The notes under the pieces: model-generated
The model's input: the letters and a program-made list of their open reading frames with translations, nothing else
The model's database searches: none
Told to the model about the DNA's origin: nothing
Source of the DNA: Heloderma charlesbogerti
Lineage: Eukaryota > Chordata > Lepidosauria > Squamata > Helodermatidae
Assembly (NCBI GenBank): GCA_026122225.1
Contig: JANEZZ010002675.1
Span: 310,001 to 374,000, forward strand
Direction of reading: 5' to 3'
DNA: 64,000 bases
Made by a program: the position numbers and the translations under genes
In this document: positions 32,511-44,745 of the stretch, one piece after another
Numbering within the stretch: position 1 is the stretch's first letter
How the letters are laid out: the number at the start of each line of letters is the position of its first letter

Positions 32511-32940
32511 GAAACAATTCTATGGGGATAGGCGGCCGTCTCTGAACTTGGAGACAACCGCCTATCCAATGCAGGGCAGGAGAAGCACAGAGAGGACCGT
32601 TCCCTCTGCGCTTCTCCCGCCCGGGATTTGCAGTTAGCTGATTTTGGCTGTCTAATTCTGGGAAGGCGAAGCGGGGGAGGAAGCTGCCAGACGACATGTA
32701 GGATGTGTTGTACTGGCATTTCCGCCTTCCCCACCTCGGAATGCTCCCTGGAACACCCCGTTTTGGCCTCTCTGCACTCCTATTCCGAGCGTGGAGTGCA
32801 GGGCTGAGGCAGCGTGGAAGAGAGGGGAAGGTCAGTTCTCTGGGAACTGACCTTGGAGTGCAGGCTCCGAGGTCAGTTCCCAGAAACCCACATATCCTAT
32901 GGCCGCCTAGCTGCTGACTATTGGCCATAGGATTGCTCCC
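32511..32940 (-). repeat. GC-rich GCAATCC-terminal family, copy C (full length)
   Basis: Inverted relative to copies A and B. Its proper left end is GGGAGCAATCCTATGGCC (minus strand from 32940) and its right end is degenerate (GAAACAATTCTATGGGG, plus-strand 32511). Length is about 430, against 436 for copy B. The left hairpin is CCTATGGCC with GGCCATAGG. The 42-nt hairpin at 32526-32567 has outer stem GGATAGGCGG with CCGCCTATCC. No coding frame has support. Confidence 0.7.
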
Positions 32941-33248
32941 TTAATGTGATTTAAACATTATGTTATGTGAAAAAAAAAATTGGAATACTTATAAAAATTT
33001 AAGGACCATAGTGTCTACTTCCCTTACATTGCTTAAATTTTAAGAAAAAAAGCAAAGGTGTTGAAAACGGTTGCCACACTAATCAAGTTTTAGTAATCCA
33101 AAGAACTGTGCATGATATGCTGTCAACTACTCATCTTTTTCAACAGATTTCAGCTCTCTTCCACAGAGGTTGTTGGGGCACCTTTGGTTTTGCTGTCACT
33201 ATGTATTAGTTCCATTTCACTTTGAGATATACATGTGCTTCAATTACA

Positions 33249-33282
33249 TCTCTATCTCTATCTCTATCTCTATCTCTATCTT
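33249..33282. repeat. (CTCTAT)n microsatellite
   Basis: Five to six tandem hexamers. Confidence 0.9.
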
Positions 33283-33721
33283 CTCACATATTTGCTAAAG
33301 AGAATCACCTGAAAAACATTAATTTCAACTTTGAAACTGCCAAGCTTGCCTAATATTGTATTTACAGTTGGCATCCATTCATTTTTACTAATGAATTTAT
33401 GAAATGGAAAATTTTCAGTGGAAAAATAAAGCACTGCAAAATGTTCCACCCCACATGATTGGTTTTGGTTTATTATGTCAGGGGATTGTGAGTCATTAAA
33501 ATGGCAGATCATGGCATGCTGTGCTGCTGCTGCCTGCCACCACTGATAAGCCTGTGAAGGGGCAATGATGTTGGGAGGGGCCTGCTCATGTCAGAGTGGG
33601 GTCCACTAGATGGTACTTTGCCATGGACCCCCTCAAACCTGGAGCCAGCCTTGAATGGTTTTCCTCTCTGTAATGTATCATATAACCTACCATGTGTTCT
33701 GACATCATTACACAGTGACTG

Positions 33722-34063
33722 GGTTTGGATGGTCACCTTGATAAAAGAAACCATCGTGGCTTCTCCAACCCATGCGTGACTACCATTTGCATAATTACCC
33801 ACGATACAGCATGGGTTGCTCTGTTGTCTGAACCCCGCTCGTGGCATGATGGGGGTAGTTTCTTACTCATCCTACAATCCACGACTTGCAGTAGGGGTTG
33901 TAGGGTGTGTAAGAAGACACCCCTGCTATGCTACATGCTGGGTTTGGATGAGATGGCAACCCATGCTGCATTGCTGGTAATTATGCAAATGACAGTCTCG
34001 CTTGCAGCAGGGGCAGGGAGAGAAGCCATGATGGCTTCTTTTACCAACATGATCGTCTGAACA
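33722..34063. mobile_element. Inverted-repeat DNA element (MITE-like)
   Basis: Long imperfect inverted ends. TTGATAAAAGAAACCATCGTGG near the left (33738-) pairs with the reverse of AGCCATGATGGCTTCTTTTACC near the right (34023-34045). CATTTGCATAATTACC (33784-) pairs with GGTAATTATGCAAATG (33976-33991). CAGCATGGGTTGC pairs with GCAACCCATGCTG (33957-). The interior has no coding frame. Superfamily not assigned. Confidence 0.6.
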
Positions 34064-36218
34064 TCCTCAGTGTATTTCCTACCCATCTGTACCATATCAC
34101 TGGTTGCTGGGGGTGGAAGGAGGGAAACTGACAATATAATGACGGCTACTGTTTTTGGTGGCAGCCTTATGTTTCTTATAATCTTTCATTCCACTCTCAG
34201 TTTGCCAGTATGCCATGCTTTTCCAAAAATGTGAACACAGAGTTGGCAACAGAAGCTCCTGAATATTCTGCTGCTTGACACATACACAGATTTGTGACAT
34301 GTAATGATAGATTTTCTAGTTTTGAGGGAGCATAATTTGAGGTTAATATTAAAAACAATTATGGAAGTGCAGCTAACAGACCCCTATGGACAAGACCGCT
34401 TGCTTTATTTCCTCCCTACTGTAATTGGAATATAGAGCAAGTGCTGCACGCCTATTTGCGTCTGTCATATTGGAGAACATTTCCTTCCAGTGTCTAATTT
34501 TGTTTCTCTCTCTCTTGCCTAAGATGGTTTCATGGGAATGGAAATAGGATTCTGCCGTTAAATGGCAAAAAACAACCTGACAGAAAGATTAAACTTGGGA
34601 ATTAGAAAAAGGGGAAAGGAAATGTATTGTTTCTGTTTATTTCTGGATTGATTTTGATTTGTAGAGTGATTCGTCCCATAAGCGCATGGACCATAACAAC
34701 GTGTTTAACCTACCAAAGCCATTGCAATTATTAAAACTATTTCCCTCCATCCTTGGCCACCAAAAGCCAATTAAAATAATAACCTAGCTTCTGAAAATCT
34801 TCAGAAGGAGCTGAAGGAGGCAGCTACTAAGAGCCCAAACAGAACACAGTCCAAACTCTGCACCAAACATAGTTCTTCTTTAACTCTAAGAAGTAAGGGT
34901 GTGGTAGCAAGTGTAGCAAACTACACTTCTAGTTCTAGCAGTGTTCAAGTAGTTGATCATAGAGATCATGATGGGGCATCTAGGTGGAGGCAGGTTCTTT
35001 CAAGCCTACTCAGTCATAAAGCAGGTGCCCACCCTACCCTCTTGCTTCTTGGAGTTCGAGAAAGAACTGTGTTTTGTTCAGAGTCTTCACTTAGCCTATT
35101 GCCTCTACACGGGAGGTGCATTTTGCTCTATCTGGTCATACGGCCCATCCTTCAATATTATGAATACAGTGGTCATCACTGTATAGGGGTGGTAACAGGA
35201 GAAGAATCTGGAAAAGACTATCCAATTGATAGAATCCTCCTGAACACCATGTAGTGGTCGGACACTGTATAAACAGAACGTGGGCTGCTGGTGATCAAGA
35301 GCAAAGACCCTGCTTCTTGCCCCATTTCTAATGAGGTGAGACAAGGGGATTTTAGTTTCTCCATCTCAGGGATTATATCAACTGATTTTTGATTGCATTT
35401 TTGTCTTGGAACATCTTTATGTTACTTGAGACCCTAGTTTGTGGCATGGCCTTAACTGAGTTGAGTACTTCCTCCACTTGCATCTGAAGACAAAAATAAT
35501 CTGGATAAAAGAATAACCTGCATTAACATCATGCTGATATTAAGAAACATGATGTTTTTCTGAACTTTTTTCTTGAACATTCATTCAACCTTTAGAATTC
35601 TGTATAACTCAAAAGCTTGTATAGGGTTCAGGTTATATACAGTGGTGTCCTGTATATGGAATGGACACTGCTGGTGGATTGAATTTCCCCATCCCCCTAC
35701 AGCCCCCCTGTGTGTGCCCCAAAACTGTTTCATAGAGTTGGGGAATTCCCTGGAGCAGTTTTGGGGTGTGTGTAAGGAGCCACAGTGGGGAGGAGGTGAA
35801 GGGAAACTCCTGTTGTGTGAACAGAAGTCCACTTGTGTAATGTTGGATTTATCCCATAGCTCATTGTAAACACCGGTTAGTCCTTTTAAAAAGGTGTTGC
35901 TTTACTGACTGTACGATTTTTTAATCTATCCAGACACTTTCCTCAGGGATGGAATGAAGTTGTCTTTGCAAGGGATATTTTCAGTCTGTCACTTCTTCAT
36001 TCTGCTTGGCACACAAGCTAAAATGTACACTAGCTGACAGACAACCTGATAGAAAGTAGAAATGAAAAAGGGCTGCAGACCTCTGCCCATTTAACACTCG
36101 CTTAACCCTATTGAAGCCAGAGCATATAATGTTGGGTGCAAGAGTGCAGACACTTTTTTCTCACAATAGATTATACCTAGGGAAGGATTTGGAGGAATTA
36201 CAGTGAAAAAGTATAAGC
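34064..36218. other. No gene recognised (2.2 kb)
   Basis: A 117-residue plus-strand frame at 34901-35254 and mirrored frames at 35573-35869 have no recognisable family. Otherwise plain DNA. Confidence 0.45.
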
Positions 36219-36617
36219 TGGTTCTCAAACAATGAGCAACCCATGGTTTTTTAACCATGGGTTGTTCAGCAGCATGCAGGAGCAAGCAAGCGTGTTGGTT
36301 CCTGCCTGCTGACGCACTTTGCTAAACAACCTAGGGATACCCCATCCCTGGGTTGTTGTCTGTGATGTGTAAATCACTCTGGGTTGTTGAAGAAGAAACA
36401 ACACAGAGTTTTAACCCAAGAACAAACCATGGGTTAAAACTCTGGGCTCTTTCTTTCTCAACAACCAAGAATTCCAGGTTCACATGTCATGGATTCTCCC
36501 TGGGTTGTTCAGCAAAGTGGAAATGGGTAGATAGTTGGAAGCCAGCTCGCTCATTCCTGTGTGCTGCCAAACAACCCATAGTTAACAAATCATGGGTTGT
36601 TTGTTGCATGTGAACCA
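36219..36617. mobile_element. Inverted-repeat DNA element (AACCCATGG-rich MITE)
   Basis: Terminal arms of about 75 bases are inverted. The left reads TGGTTCTCAAACAATGAGCA then ACCCATGGTT...; the right, reversed, reads TGGTTCACATGCAACAAACA then ACCCATGATT.... Both continue through TGGGTTGTT and GCAGCA.. CAGGA. Inside are extra AACCATGGGTT-type palindromes and GGGTTGTT motifs repeated at least eight times. No clear target duplication; superfamily unassigned. Confidence 0.6.
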
Positions 36618-37439
36618 AGTCTATGTTTTAGGTATTCTTATTGATTCTCATCATGTTAGGAAAGATGCATTTCATGTATAACTAGTGGGGAACTAAATCA
36701 TGTAAGTATTTCATAGATTGTAACACCATTATTCTAAGAGTCTTGGTGGATGTGTTTCAGGTCTTCTGAGGCAGACATTTGAAAACCTGTGGCTTTCACA
36801 TCTTAGTCAAATCTTTCCCTTCCCTCGTTCATCAGATTACTTTAATGCCTAGTTACCTGCACATTTTATTATATGCAAATAACTTAACCTTCATTCATTA
36901 ATTTGCAGTTACTAAACCCTTTGTAATTGCATATCTTTTCTTGTTGGGGAGGCATTCAAAAGGGAAAGATACTTGCCATGTGCATTATCAGATAGTTATA
37001 TCTGTTAATGATACCAGTATCTATTGTGATAAATAGCGTTCATCACACTTTTGGGAGATACTTCAGTTTTTCCAGCTAGTACTGGAAGCATTGCTAAAGC
37101 AGTTTGACATGAAGCCATCATGGAGGGACCAGAAAAAAATAAACGTGTACAATGACCATTCTAAAAGGCTGCCTCAATCTCTGAGATAGGATTGCATTGT
37201 AAGATTCATCTCCATTACAAGCATACATTGATTTTAACTCAGCTTAAGAGTTGTAGCTTTGGGGAAGAAAACCTAGAAATTGTGAATGTTCTGACAATTC
37301 TGACAGAGATCCCGTTCCTTCTTCCAAGACTCAAGTTCCCAGGATTACTTGAGGGGGAAGTGATAACTAAATAGGCATAGGTTTATACCGTAGTAGTTGT
37401 ATCATATGTACTGCCTCCACACAGTCTCCATTGAGTTCT
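36618..37439. other. No gene recognised
   Basis: AT-rich DNA. Near 37430-37500 the motif GTGGATTACTGTGAATTACA is partly duplicated directly before the L2. Confidence 0.4.
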
Positions 37440-37925
37440 GTGAATTACAGTTTCCTTATGTGGATTACTGTGAATTACACTTTCATTATGTGGATTACTG
37501 CAGTGCTTTCTATGTGGGGCTGCCCTTGAGGCTGGTCCAGAAGCTGGAGCTAGTGCAGAATGCAGCAGCTTGGCTATTGTCAGGAGCTGCCCCTTTTCAG
37601 CATGCAACTCCTTTGCTGAGGAAACTGCACTGGCTGCCTATTTGCTACCAGGACACATTTAAGGTATTAGTACTAGGGCACAAAGCCCTAAACAACTTGG
37701 GACCAGGATACCTGGGAGAGGTCACTGAGGTCATCAGAGGGCATGTCCCTGGTGGTTCCACGTGGACCCATGGCCCAGCTGGAGTCCACCAGGAAAAGAG
37801 CCTTCAGTGCGGTGGCCACCTTCCTGTGGAACTCCCTGCCTTTGGAGATCAGGCAGGCGCCAACGTTGTGTTGCTTTCAGCACCTCCTGAAGACGTTGTT
37901 ATTTCGAGAGGCCTTCCTTGAGTGA
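37397..37925 (+). pseudogene. L2 ORF2 C-terminal fragment (two frames)
   Basis: The first frame (to about 37740) holds KLHWLPICYQDTFKVLVLGH and NNLGPGYLGEVTEVI. After a frameshift near 37740 the L2 frame continues at 37743-37925 with KRAFSAVATFLWNSLPLEIR and LLKTLLFREAFLE, the proper C-terminal block. There is no polymerase or nuclease domain. The true L2 part begins at about 37490. Confidence 0.8.
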
Positions 37926-38075
37926 CCAGCCAGAGTTTCTTAAGTTCAGAATCTGTTTCTTTTAAAATGTTTCAATTGTTTTAAAATGGTGTTTTATTAT
38001 TTTATCTTGTTGTTCACCACTCTGAAATCTTTGATGTGGAGCAGTATAAAAATATTGTAAATAAAATAAATTAAT
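37440..38075 (+). mobile_element. L2-group LINE 3' end, 5'-truncated
   Basis: Begins inside ORF2 at the DYC..FYVGLPL block. It continues through VQKLELVQNAAAWLLSG, LLRKLHWLPICYQDTFKVLV and a C-terminal RAFSAVATFLWNSLPLEIRQ. A T-rich 3' region ends TATAAAAATATTGTAAATAAAATAAA. A short local duplication disturbs the 5' boundary. Confidence 0.85.
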
Positions 38076-38089
38076 GTGGTTCCTCTACC

Positions 38090-38265
38090 TCTCCTTCTAG
38101 GATCTCAAGGTGGCATACATGATTCTCCCACCTCCCTTTTATCTCACAAAAAAAAACCCATGAGGTAGGTTAGGCTGAGAAATAGTGATTGGCTGAATGC
38201 CACCCAAAGAGCTTCATGGTTGAGTGGGGATTTGAACCTAGGTCTTAATTCTTTTTTTAAAAAAC
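38090..38265 (-). mobile_element. Sauria-type or related tRNA-derived SINE, degenerate
   Basis: The plus strand shows CATGAGGTAGGTTAGGCTGA, AATGCCACCCAAAGAGCTTC and GGTTGAGTGGGGATTTGAACC. Reversed, these are GGTTCAAATCCCCACTCAACC (box B), GAAGCTCTTTGGGTGGC and TCAGCCTAACCTACCTCATGG. The order matches the SINE at 10892-11146. The tRNA-like 5' end is only partly kept. Confidence 0.65.
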
Positions 38266-40829
38266 CCTCTTGCTTAGATAGTAAAGGTTGAACATCACAA
38301 GATCAGTTTGTTAAGCTCTGAGCTGAAGAATGTGCAAAGGAAAATAATATATTACTCATTAATTAGAGCTAGTAAGATGCGAAGTAACTGGAAAATGTAC
38401 TGAAGACCTAAGGAAAGACATGTGAAGCGGTCGGAATGAGGTCTGAGGCGGTGAGCTGGCTGGTATTTGAAGAGCCCAATAGCGGCATTGGAAAGCAGTG
38501 AACATTCATATTCAGTAATGGCATGATACATAAACTGACTAGAAGCCAATTTTCTGTGTTTCTTTGGGAATTCCTTGACATTCTGCAATCTAGTATAATT
38601 TTTGTTAGACAATGATTGTCTATGTCTATGAGGAAACTAATTAGATCTTTAGATCTTGGCATAATGTAATATTTAATCCACTGATGATAGAAATAAAAGA
38701 ACTAGGTAAAAAAAAAAAAGGACACGTGCTTTGTGTCCAATATATGTGCAGTGTGCACGTGTATAAATTCTAAACTTCTGCTTTGTGTTAGTTTCTCAGG
38801 TAATGCCTGCTCCTTCACTAATTTACAAATTTATGAGTTAATACTGTTGTTTTTGAAAAGTTCAGTTTGCCCTCTGAATTAATTTCTTCTATTTCCTCAG
38901 CGCTGTAGTCTTTTTCTATGCTTTTGAAAGATAATTATCACCTTATCTGAAACAAATTATCCACCTTGGGAAATATGTTTTCCTATTCTGCCTCGTTCCA
39001 TTTTGATTTCAGCTGCTTTTAACATCATGCAAACTGTACCAAACTAGTCTCCGAGAGAATGAATGGTTGGTCAGACTCTGCACCACCATCCTCCCTAAGC
39101 AACAGAAGAAGCTCCACAATTTGAATAATATATTTTTTTATTAATGGTACATTTACAATTTTAGGTATAAATGAAGGCCTTCTATCTCATCACAGTATGT
39201 TGACGTTTATCGCAAGGTGGAGGTAATTGTTCTTTGCTGCTGCCTAAATAAGTGTTGAGTATGTGACTTGGCAAAAAGTGTTAGGAGCTGGCATGCTGTA
39301 TGAATTAACATCATTACAGCCTTTTTGAATCGGAGGTGAACAGTGTACTTTTGTGCTTTCAAATTCTGGCTTTTTCTGATCTCAGTACAAGTGAGAGGTT
39401 ACATAAGGTCCACAGAGTTGCATAGCTCCAGCTGGGACATACAGCTTCCATTGTATGGTCAGTAGCATGGCCATTGCATGGCCTTTGCGCCAAAAAGCTA
39501 GTCTACTGACATGGTTCCAGGATTTTGAGGGCTATGGGACCTTCTTCTCCTACAAACGCATTTCCTCCTCCTTCCTCCGCCCATAACATATTAACCTAGG
39601 TTCTTACTCATTTGCCGTCCCATGTTTTGGCTCACTGGGAGTTTGATTAACCTCTTGTTTTTGCTGCATACTGGAACTACAAAAAATGGGATCGTCAAAC
39701 ACCTGGCAGGCCACAGTGCATTCTGCTGTTCAGCAGCATAGCTCACAAGTTATGCAGGCCACCTAGCATTATCAACTTGGTTCTTTCCTTCCAGTACACT
39801 CCTAATGGCTTTGGTGTTGACCTCTGGAAACCCCTCTATTATTAACGGGCATTGTGGATGAGTTTGGGGCTTAAGGTTTTCTGCCATCCTAAGAGTGACA
39901 AGTCGTTTGTGGTTCTTTTATACCCTAACTGATAATGTTCAGTGAAGAGTGGGCTGAGATCATCGTGGCTGTCTCATTCCAGGCAGATGTGGCTCATTAT
40001 GTCCCCCAGGGGATAACAAGCTAATGGTTTGTCCATAAAGCCATGCAGCTTTTGATAGTTCTCTCTGAAAATGAATAGAGCATCAGTGGAATCATATGCT
40101 GCATTGTGATAACATAATGCTCTTACAAAGCTATTCATTATAAAAGCCGCTTTGGTGGACAAATTAGACATGCAGAATTTTTAGGTTTTGCCTTATTCAG
40201 TTTAATTAATTTAGTGTAATAAGCTGTAAGCGCATTAATATCAACAAAATACTTTGTACTGTTATCTGTAATACTCAGATAAAAAACCATAAGCATTGTT
40301 GTTGTTGTTTTAATAAGAAAGACTTAGTGGTTTTATAAGTAACATTTTATAATTCATTGTAATATGCATGTAAGGGGGAAAATCATTTTCTGCGGATGCC
40401 AATCCAATGCGGCAGTGCTAATTTTAAAAATGTTTCAGGAATATATTTTTGAATGTTTAAATATACTCATATGTTGGCATGCAATGAATGCTTAATGGTG
40501 TATTAAATGGTCACATGCTTAATGGTGTATTAAAAAGACTTATTATTAAATAAAGTGCCATTTCAAAGTGGTCTTTTGTTCAAACATTCTTGAGATTTTG
40601 AGATAGCAAAAGTGCATTAGACCTCAGAGACGAGTTACCTTAGCAGACCATAGATATCTGAATAGTGTCACGACACGAGCTATAGCTGTCATGAAATACA
40701 TATTTGCCGTGAGAATTATAGCATTAGAACATAGGCCTCAAATGTCATCCATTCACCTCTGTTGGCCAAGGCACAGACCTGCACCTACCAGATCTCCATA
40801 GATCAAGCTATGTAATCCACACCATCGTT
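38266..40829. other. No gene recognised (2.6 kb)
   Basis: AT-rich unique-looking DNA with short A and T runs and a (GTT)n patch near 40297-40310. Frames at 38352-38662 and 39974-40171 have no support. Confidence 0.45.
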
Positions 40830-41210
40830 TGTCAGTAACACAGAGCAGTCACATTCCAGACCTATGCCTACTATCAGGGCTGAGCCATAGGCAGGTATCA
40901 GAGGGGAGCCTGGGGGCTAGGAGCCAGGTGTTGTGTCAAGGGGTCAGAACCAAGGGACCAAGCCAAGGGTACATATCAAGGATAAGAGCTGAAGAACACA
41001 CCAGAGCCAGGAAGGCAATTGCTTGTTCAGGCAAAATCTCAGCTCAGTCAGGAAATCTTTTATAACCCTTCCTGTCTAGGAGGGCCCAATGGTCAACCAG
41101 AACAAATACTTCACTGCATGGGGAAATACTATAATTGCAGTTCTGTGGCTCATCATATGTTTCTGTACATAGAAACAGGTACCTTGTTCTAGCCCCTGTG
41201 GCTCCTGACA
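40830..41210. repeat. Possible unnamed dispersed repeat
   Basis: The purine-rich stretch (CAGAACCAAGGGACCAAGCC, AATTGCTTGTTCAGGCAAAA, CTTTTATAACCCTTCCTG) has the look of reptile dispersed repeats. TGTCAG and CTGACA frame it, but flanking pentamers TCGTT and GCTAT do not match. Confidence 0.25.
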
Positions 41211-41399
41211 GCTATAAAGCAAGTAGCTTCATATGACTCCTGCAAATAGAGTTTTATTTAGGATTTCTCAACACAAAGGTAAAAACCAAGATGGTTGGGG
41301 TTGGTTATATCATCAAAATCTTTGACAGGGTGGAATGGCATGGGTTTGGAGTGTTATAAACATATAAATGGTGCCATCATAACAGGTTTATAGATCGAC

Positions 41400-42010
41400 C
41401 CTGAGAACCACTATCTTATTTGAACCGTTTTCATGCAGTTAGCCCTCTGCAGGCATTCATCTACAACACGAGAAAGGCCAAACACTGTAGGGGATGTGGG
41501 CAAACATGCATGCCCCACCGCCAAACATCCCCATGCCCTAGGCTCTGTCATAGATCATTGTCCATTCAGTACAAAGATCTGAGTAGGGCTCTGAATGCAC
41601 TTAAGAGTGCACATGATCGGAAACCTTGAGAAGGCAGGGTTTACGATCATGGGAGTTCTGTACATGCATTCAGTCAAACAGAGAGCTATTCAATTCTTTG
41701 CGCTGAATGTAAGAAGACCTTAGCAGCAGTTGGGTTTGTGGGGATGTTGGGGAGAGGCTTATGTCTATATTCACGTCCCATACACAGTTTAGTCCTACTT
41801 GTGTGCAGGCAAATACCTGCATAGGGCTAAGGTGTGGAGGCTGAACATGTGCATGGTGAGGGAGAGGGAGATTGCAGGGGATGGGCTAGTCCCTGGACTA
41901 CATGCATTAATTTGAAGGCCAGAACAGATCCTACATGTATAGAGCTCTCTCCCTGCTTTTTCAGTGTTTCCCATTGTCTGGAGATAGCCCCAGCCCTATT
42001 TTCTCTCCCC
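41400..42010. repeat. Possible dispersed repeat, shared with 46760-46990
   Basis: ATAGGGCTAAGGTGTGGAGGCTGAA (about 41820-41845) closely resembles ATAGGGCTAATATGTGGAGG followed by ATGAA at about 46785-46810. Internal palindromic pieces (GATCGGAAACC ... GGGTTTACGATC) occur at 41614-41652. Limits and class unknown. Confidence 0.3.
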
Positions 42011-44596
42011 ACACCCAACTTCCCTTGATGCATTCATTTGTCATCTGAAAGGGGCTTTGGACTTTCACCTTTTTCTTTCTTTTATAAGGAATCTCAGTAC
42101 AGTTCCTTCTTCTTTGCAGAAATTCTCAGGTTGGAATTATGATTCTCTTAATTCTCTGTCTTATGCTTGCTTATTGTCCAGGCTGTGGAAAAGACCAATT
42201 ATTATGTGATCTCTGGAGAAATGTCTTCATGGAGTGTATAACACAAAGGATGCCCTTTCCTTGTAGCGGAGACTTATATTGCATTGATATTGATTATATT
42301 GCACCAGAATATATGTGAAATGCAAAGCAATTTTTATTTATTTTAACTAATTAGCCTAAAATTCATGCTGGGCTCTGAGAGTCAAGCTGAGATCTTTCAT
42401 CTTGCACATCATCCATTCTTACAGAGCTTCTTTGGGAAAGAGTTTTTAAATGTTTCCCATGCAGCCGGATTAACTTCTGATTATATTCAGAGTGGCAACG
42501 TAGGAATTGTACGAAGGACACTGGATGTAAAGGGGTAATAATAATTAAAAAAAATCTTTTGTGCTGAACAACATTCTCTTTGCAAAAGCTCCAACTGACA
42601 TAGCAACTCTTGCTGAGTGGTAATTGGTTTTTAATCAGTGTCAAAAGAACATGCACTCAGCTAAATCTGTAGCTGGGTAGAAAGTAACTGCCTTTAGCAT
42701 CCCTTCACTTAGATCATCCTGATGAAGCAGATTAATGTTGCCAGTGTGCAAATCTAGCTTGGCAAAACAAATCCTTTGTACAAAACATATAATTTTGTGT
42801 TTCTTTTTCTTTTTTCCCATGAGGCTCAGCGATCAGTCTAGCTTCACAATATTTATAAAACAATTAATTGGGGCCCATTGTTCAGCTCTGCTGCTCTTCA
42901 ATGTGCATTTACGCAGTTAAACCAGCAACGCCATCGGTATAATTTTTATCTCTCCTGTAGATCTTGTACAACATAATATATATGTTTGCAAGGTTGTTGC
43001 AGATGAGCTGTCAAAAATCCAAATAGGCTGGAGTCTAAAATATATATTTGGATTTGATAGAGAAAATATTTTGGCTGCTGTTCTTTCTTCCCATTCTTAA
43101 TGTTCCTTTGAAGCTAATAATGGCCTGTCATGAGCAGAGTGGTGATTGTATACATCCTGGATCATCTACATTCAGTGCCTTTTGCAATTGCAAATGGGAT
43201 TATAACCCAATCATAACTGGGTATCAAGGATATTTCATAGATCTGGCCTGAAGTAAGAAGTGTCTTTATACCCAGTGACATATTTTAGACACTATTATAA
43301 CAATTGTCTCTCAAGGGACAACTCTGGAAGCAGCTAACAGAATAGACACACACCCTTCCTCTTACATCAGTTTTTTCTTTTATTTTCAGCTGTTCTAAAA
43401 GTTTTTATTACCTGGACCCACTAAGTGAAAATAAATGTGCTTACTTTTAGAATACACAGTACACTGGAAAAGGATTAGGCTCCTGCCCATGCATTTTAAC
43501 AAGAAATATTAACAATGGCCTTCTTTGCAGAGCTGTAGTGTAAGCCACTGTCTTTCAGCCTGGAATCTGGGGATAATAGACGGTATTGGCATTGGTAGGG
43601 CAGTTTGTAAATGTCTGTGAACTTTGTCTCTGTCTGTCTTTCTCCATATATCTATATTTATATAATTTCCACACAAAATACTACCTGAGTTAGAAAGAGC
43701 TGGGGACCGGAATGTGAGCTCATGTAGGCTTCCTTCACACTGATGGCAGACATGTAGCTCCTGGCATCTTTTTGTGAGGCTGACACAAGTATGATACCAA
43801 TACCCTTGCATATTTGGTATCTATGTGAACCAAATTAGATCCATTAACTTGCGCGACCACATGAACCAGTTATGGGACTTTTATTATCCTGATTTTGAAC
43901 TGAACCAGAACACCTTCAATCACAGCTGAATCTAATCTAGAACCACCAAACCAGAACATTTAGTATTTTGGTTATCTGGATCTAATAAAGGTGACTTTAA
44001 AAAAGAAGAAAATGGCCTTTAGTGAACTTTGAGATGCCCTTTCAATGCACCCTGCTAACAACCACTAAGTTAAACCATGAATCCGTGAAAACCATGGCCA
44101 TGCATTTGTTACTCCATTTTTTTGTATACGTGTCCTAATGGCGAAATGACAGTTTGAAGCCCACTGTAATTGCTGTAGGAAGAGTACATGTTTGTTCTGT
44201 CTGCAGTGATTTTGAATGTTTTTCCTCCCTTTTGCTTGCAGTGTGCTGTGCTTCTTCAGTTTTGGTTCAGCTGCACCAGTTTTTATAAACACACAATTTG
44301 TTTTCGTGTCTTGATGCCAGGCATTGTTTTTCAAACTTCCAGACCATGACCAGAACTCTGAATACAAGGTACACATTTATTTTTTGCTTGGCTGAAGGGC
44401 ACTGCCAAGGAGCAGAAGGTGATTTTGACAGCTATATTAATGAGGCAGCATGAACATAAAATGTATTTATGTTACAAGGCCATTGTGTTCAGAAAGTGGT
44501 CTCATTAACCTTTAAAAATATTAACCTATATATTAAGGAAAAAATCTGTATAACAAAAATAACAACACCTCTTTTAATATCAGAATAATTTTCTGA
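42011..44596. other. No gene recognised (2.6 kb)
   Basis: AT-rich DNA. Frames at 42363-42656, 43509-43811 and 44065-44376 lack any recognisable motif. 42840-42960 has homeodomain- and SOX-like words (CAATTAATTG, CCATTGTTC), but such words are frequent by chance. Confidence 0.4.
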
Positions 44597-44745
44597 TCAT
44601 AGAATCATACAGTTGGAAGGGGCCTACAAGACCATCGAGTCCAACCCCCTGCCTAGTGCAGGAAGCCTGATTCCCAGGCAGCCCTCCATCCAAGTACTAA
44701 CCAGGGCTGACCCCGCTTAGCTTCTGAGATCAGATGAGATCAGGG
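44597..44745 (-). mobile_element. 5S rRNA-derived segment fused to a CR1 3' end (SINE3-like)
   Basis: Minus strand, 44745-44671: an unmistakable relative of 5S rRNA covering roughly its nucleotides 30-108. It includes GAAGCTAAGCGGGGTC (internal control box A/intermediate region), CTGGTTAGTACTTGGATGG (box C region) and GCCTGGGAAT. The strand then runs into CR1 3' sequence (44670-44597): CAGGGGGTTGGACTCGATGG, GTAGGCCCCTTCC and the ATTCTATG end. A Pol III head with a LINE tail is the SINE3 design. The first 30 or so bases of 5S are missing or degraded, so it is likely silent. Confidence 0.85.

Noticed and set aside
40830..41210. TGTCAG...CTGACA framing a 380-base segment as a possible LTR
   Set aside because: Flanking pentamers do not match, and no TATA/polyA order or second copy is visible in the window; kept only as a low-confidence repeat.
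44671..44745. A functional 5S rRNA gene
   Set aside because: The first 30 or so bases are lacking, control boxes carry substitutions and the segment is fused to a CR1 tail without a T-run terminator.
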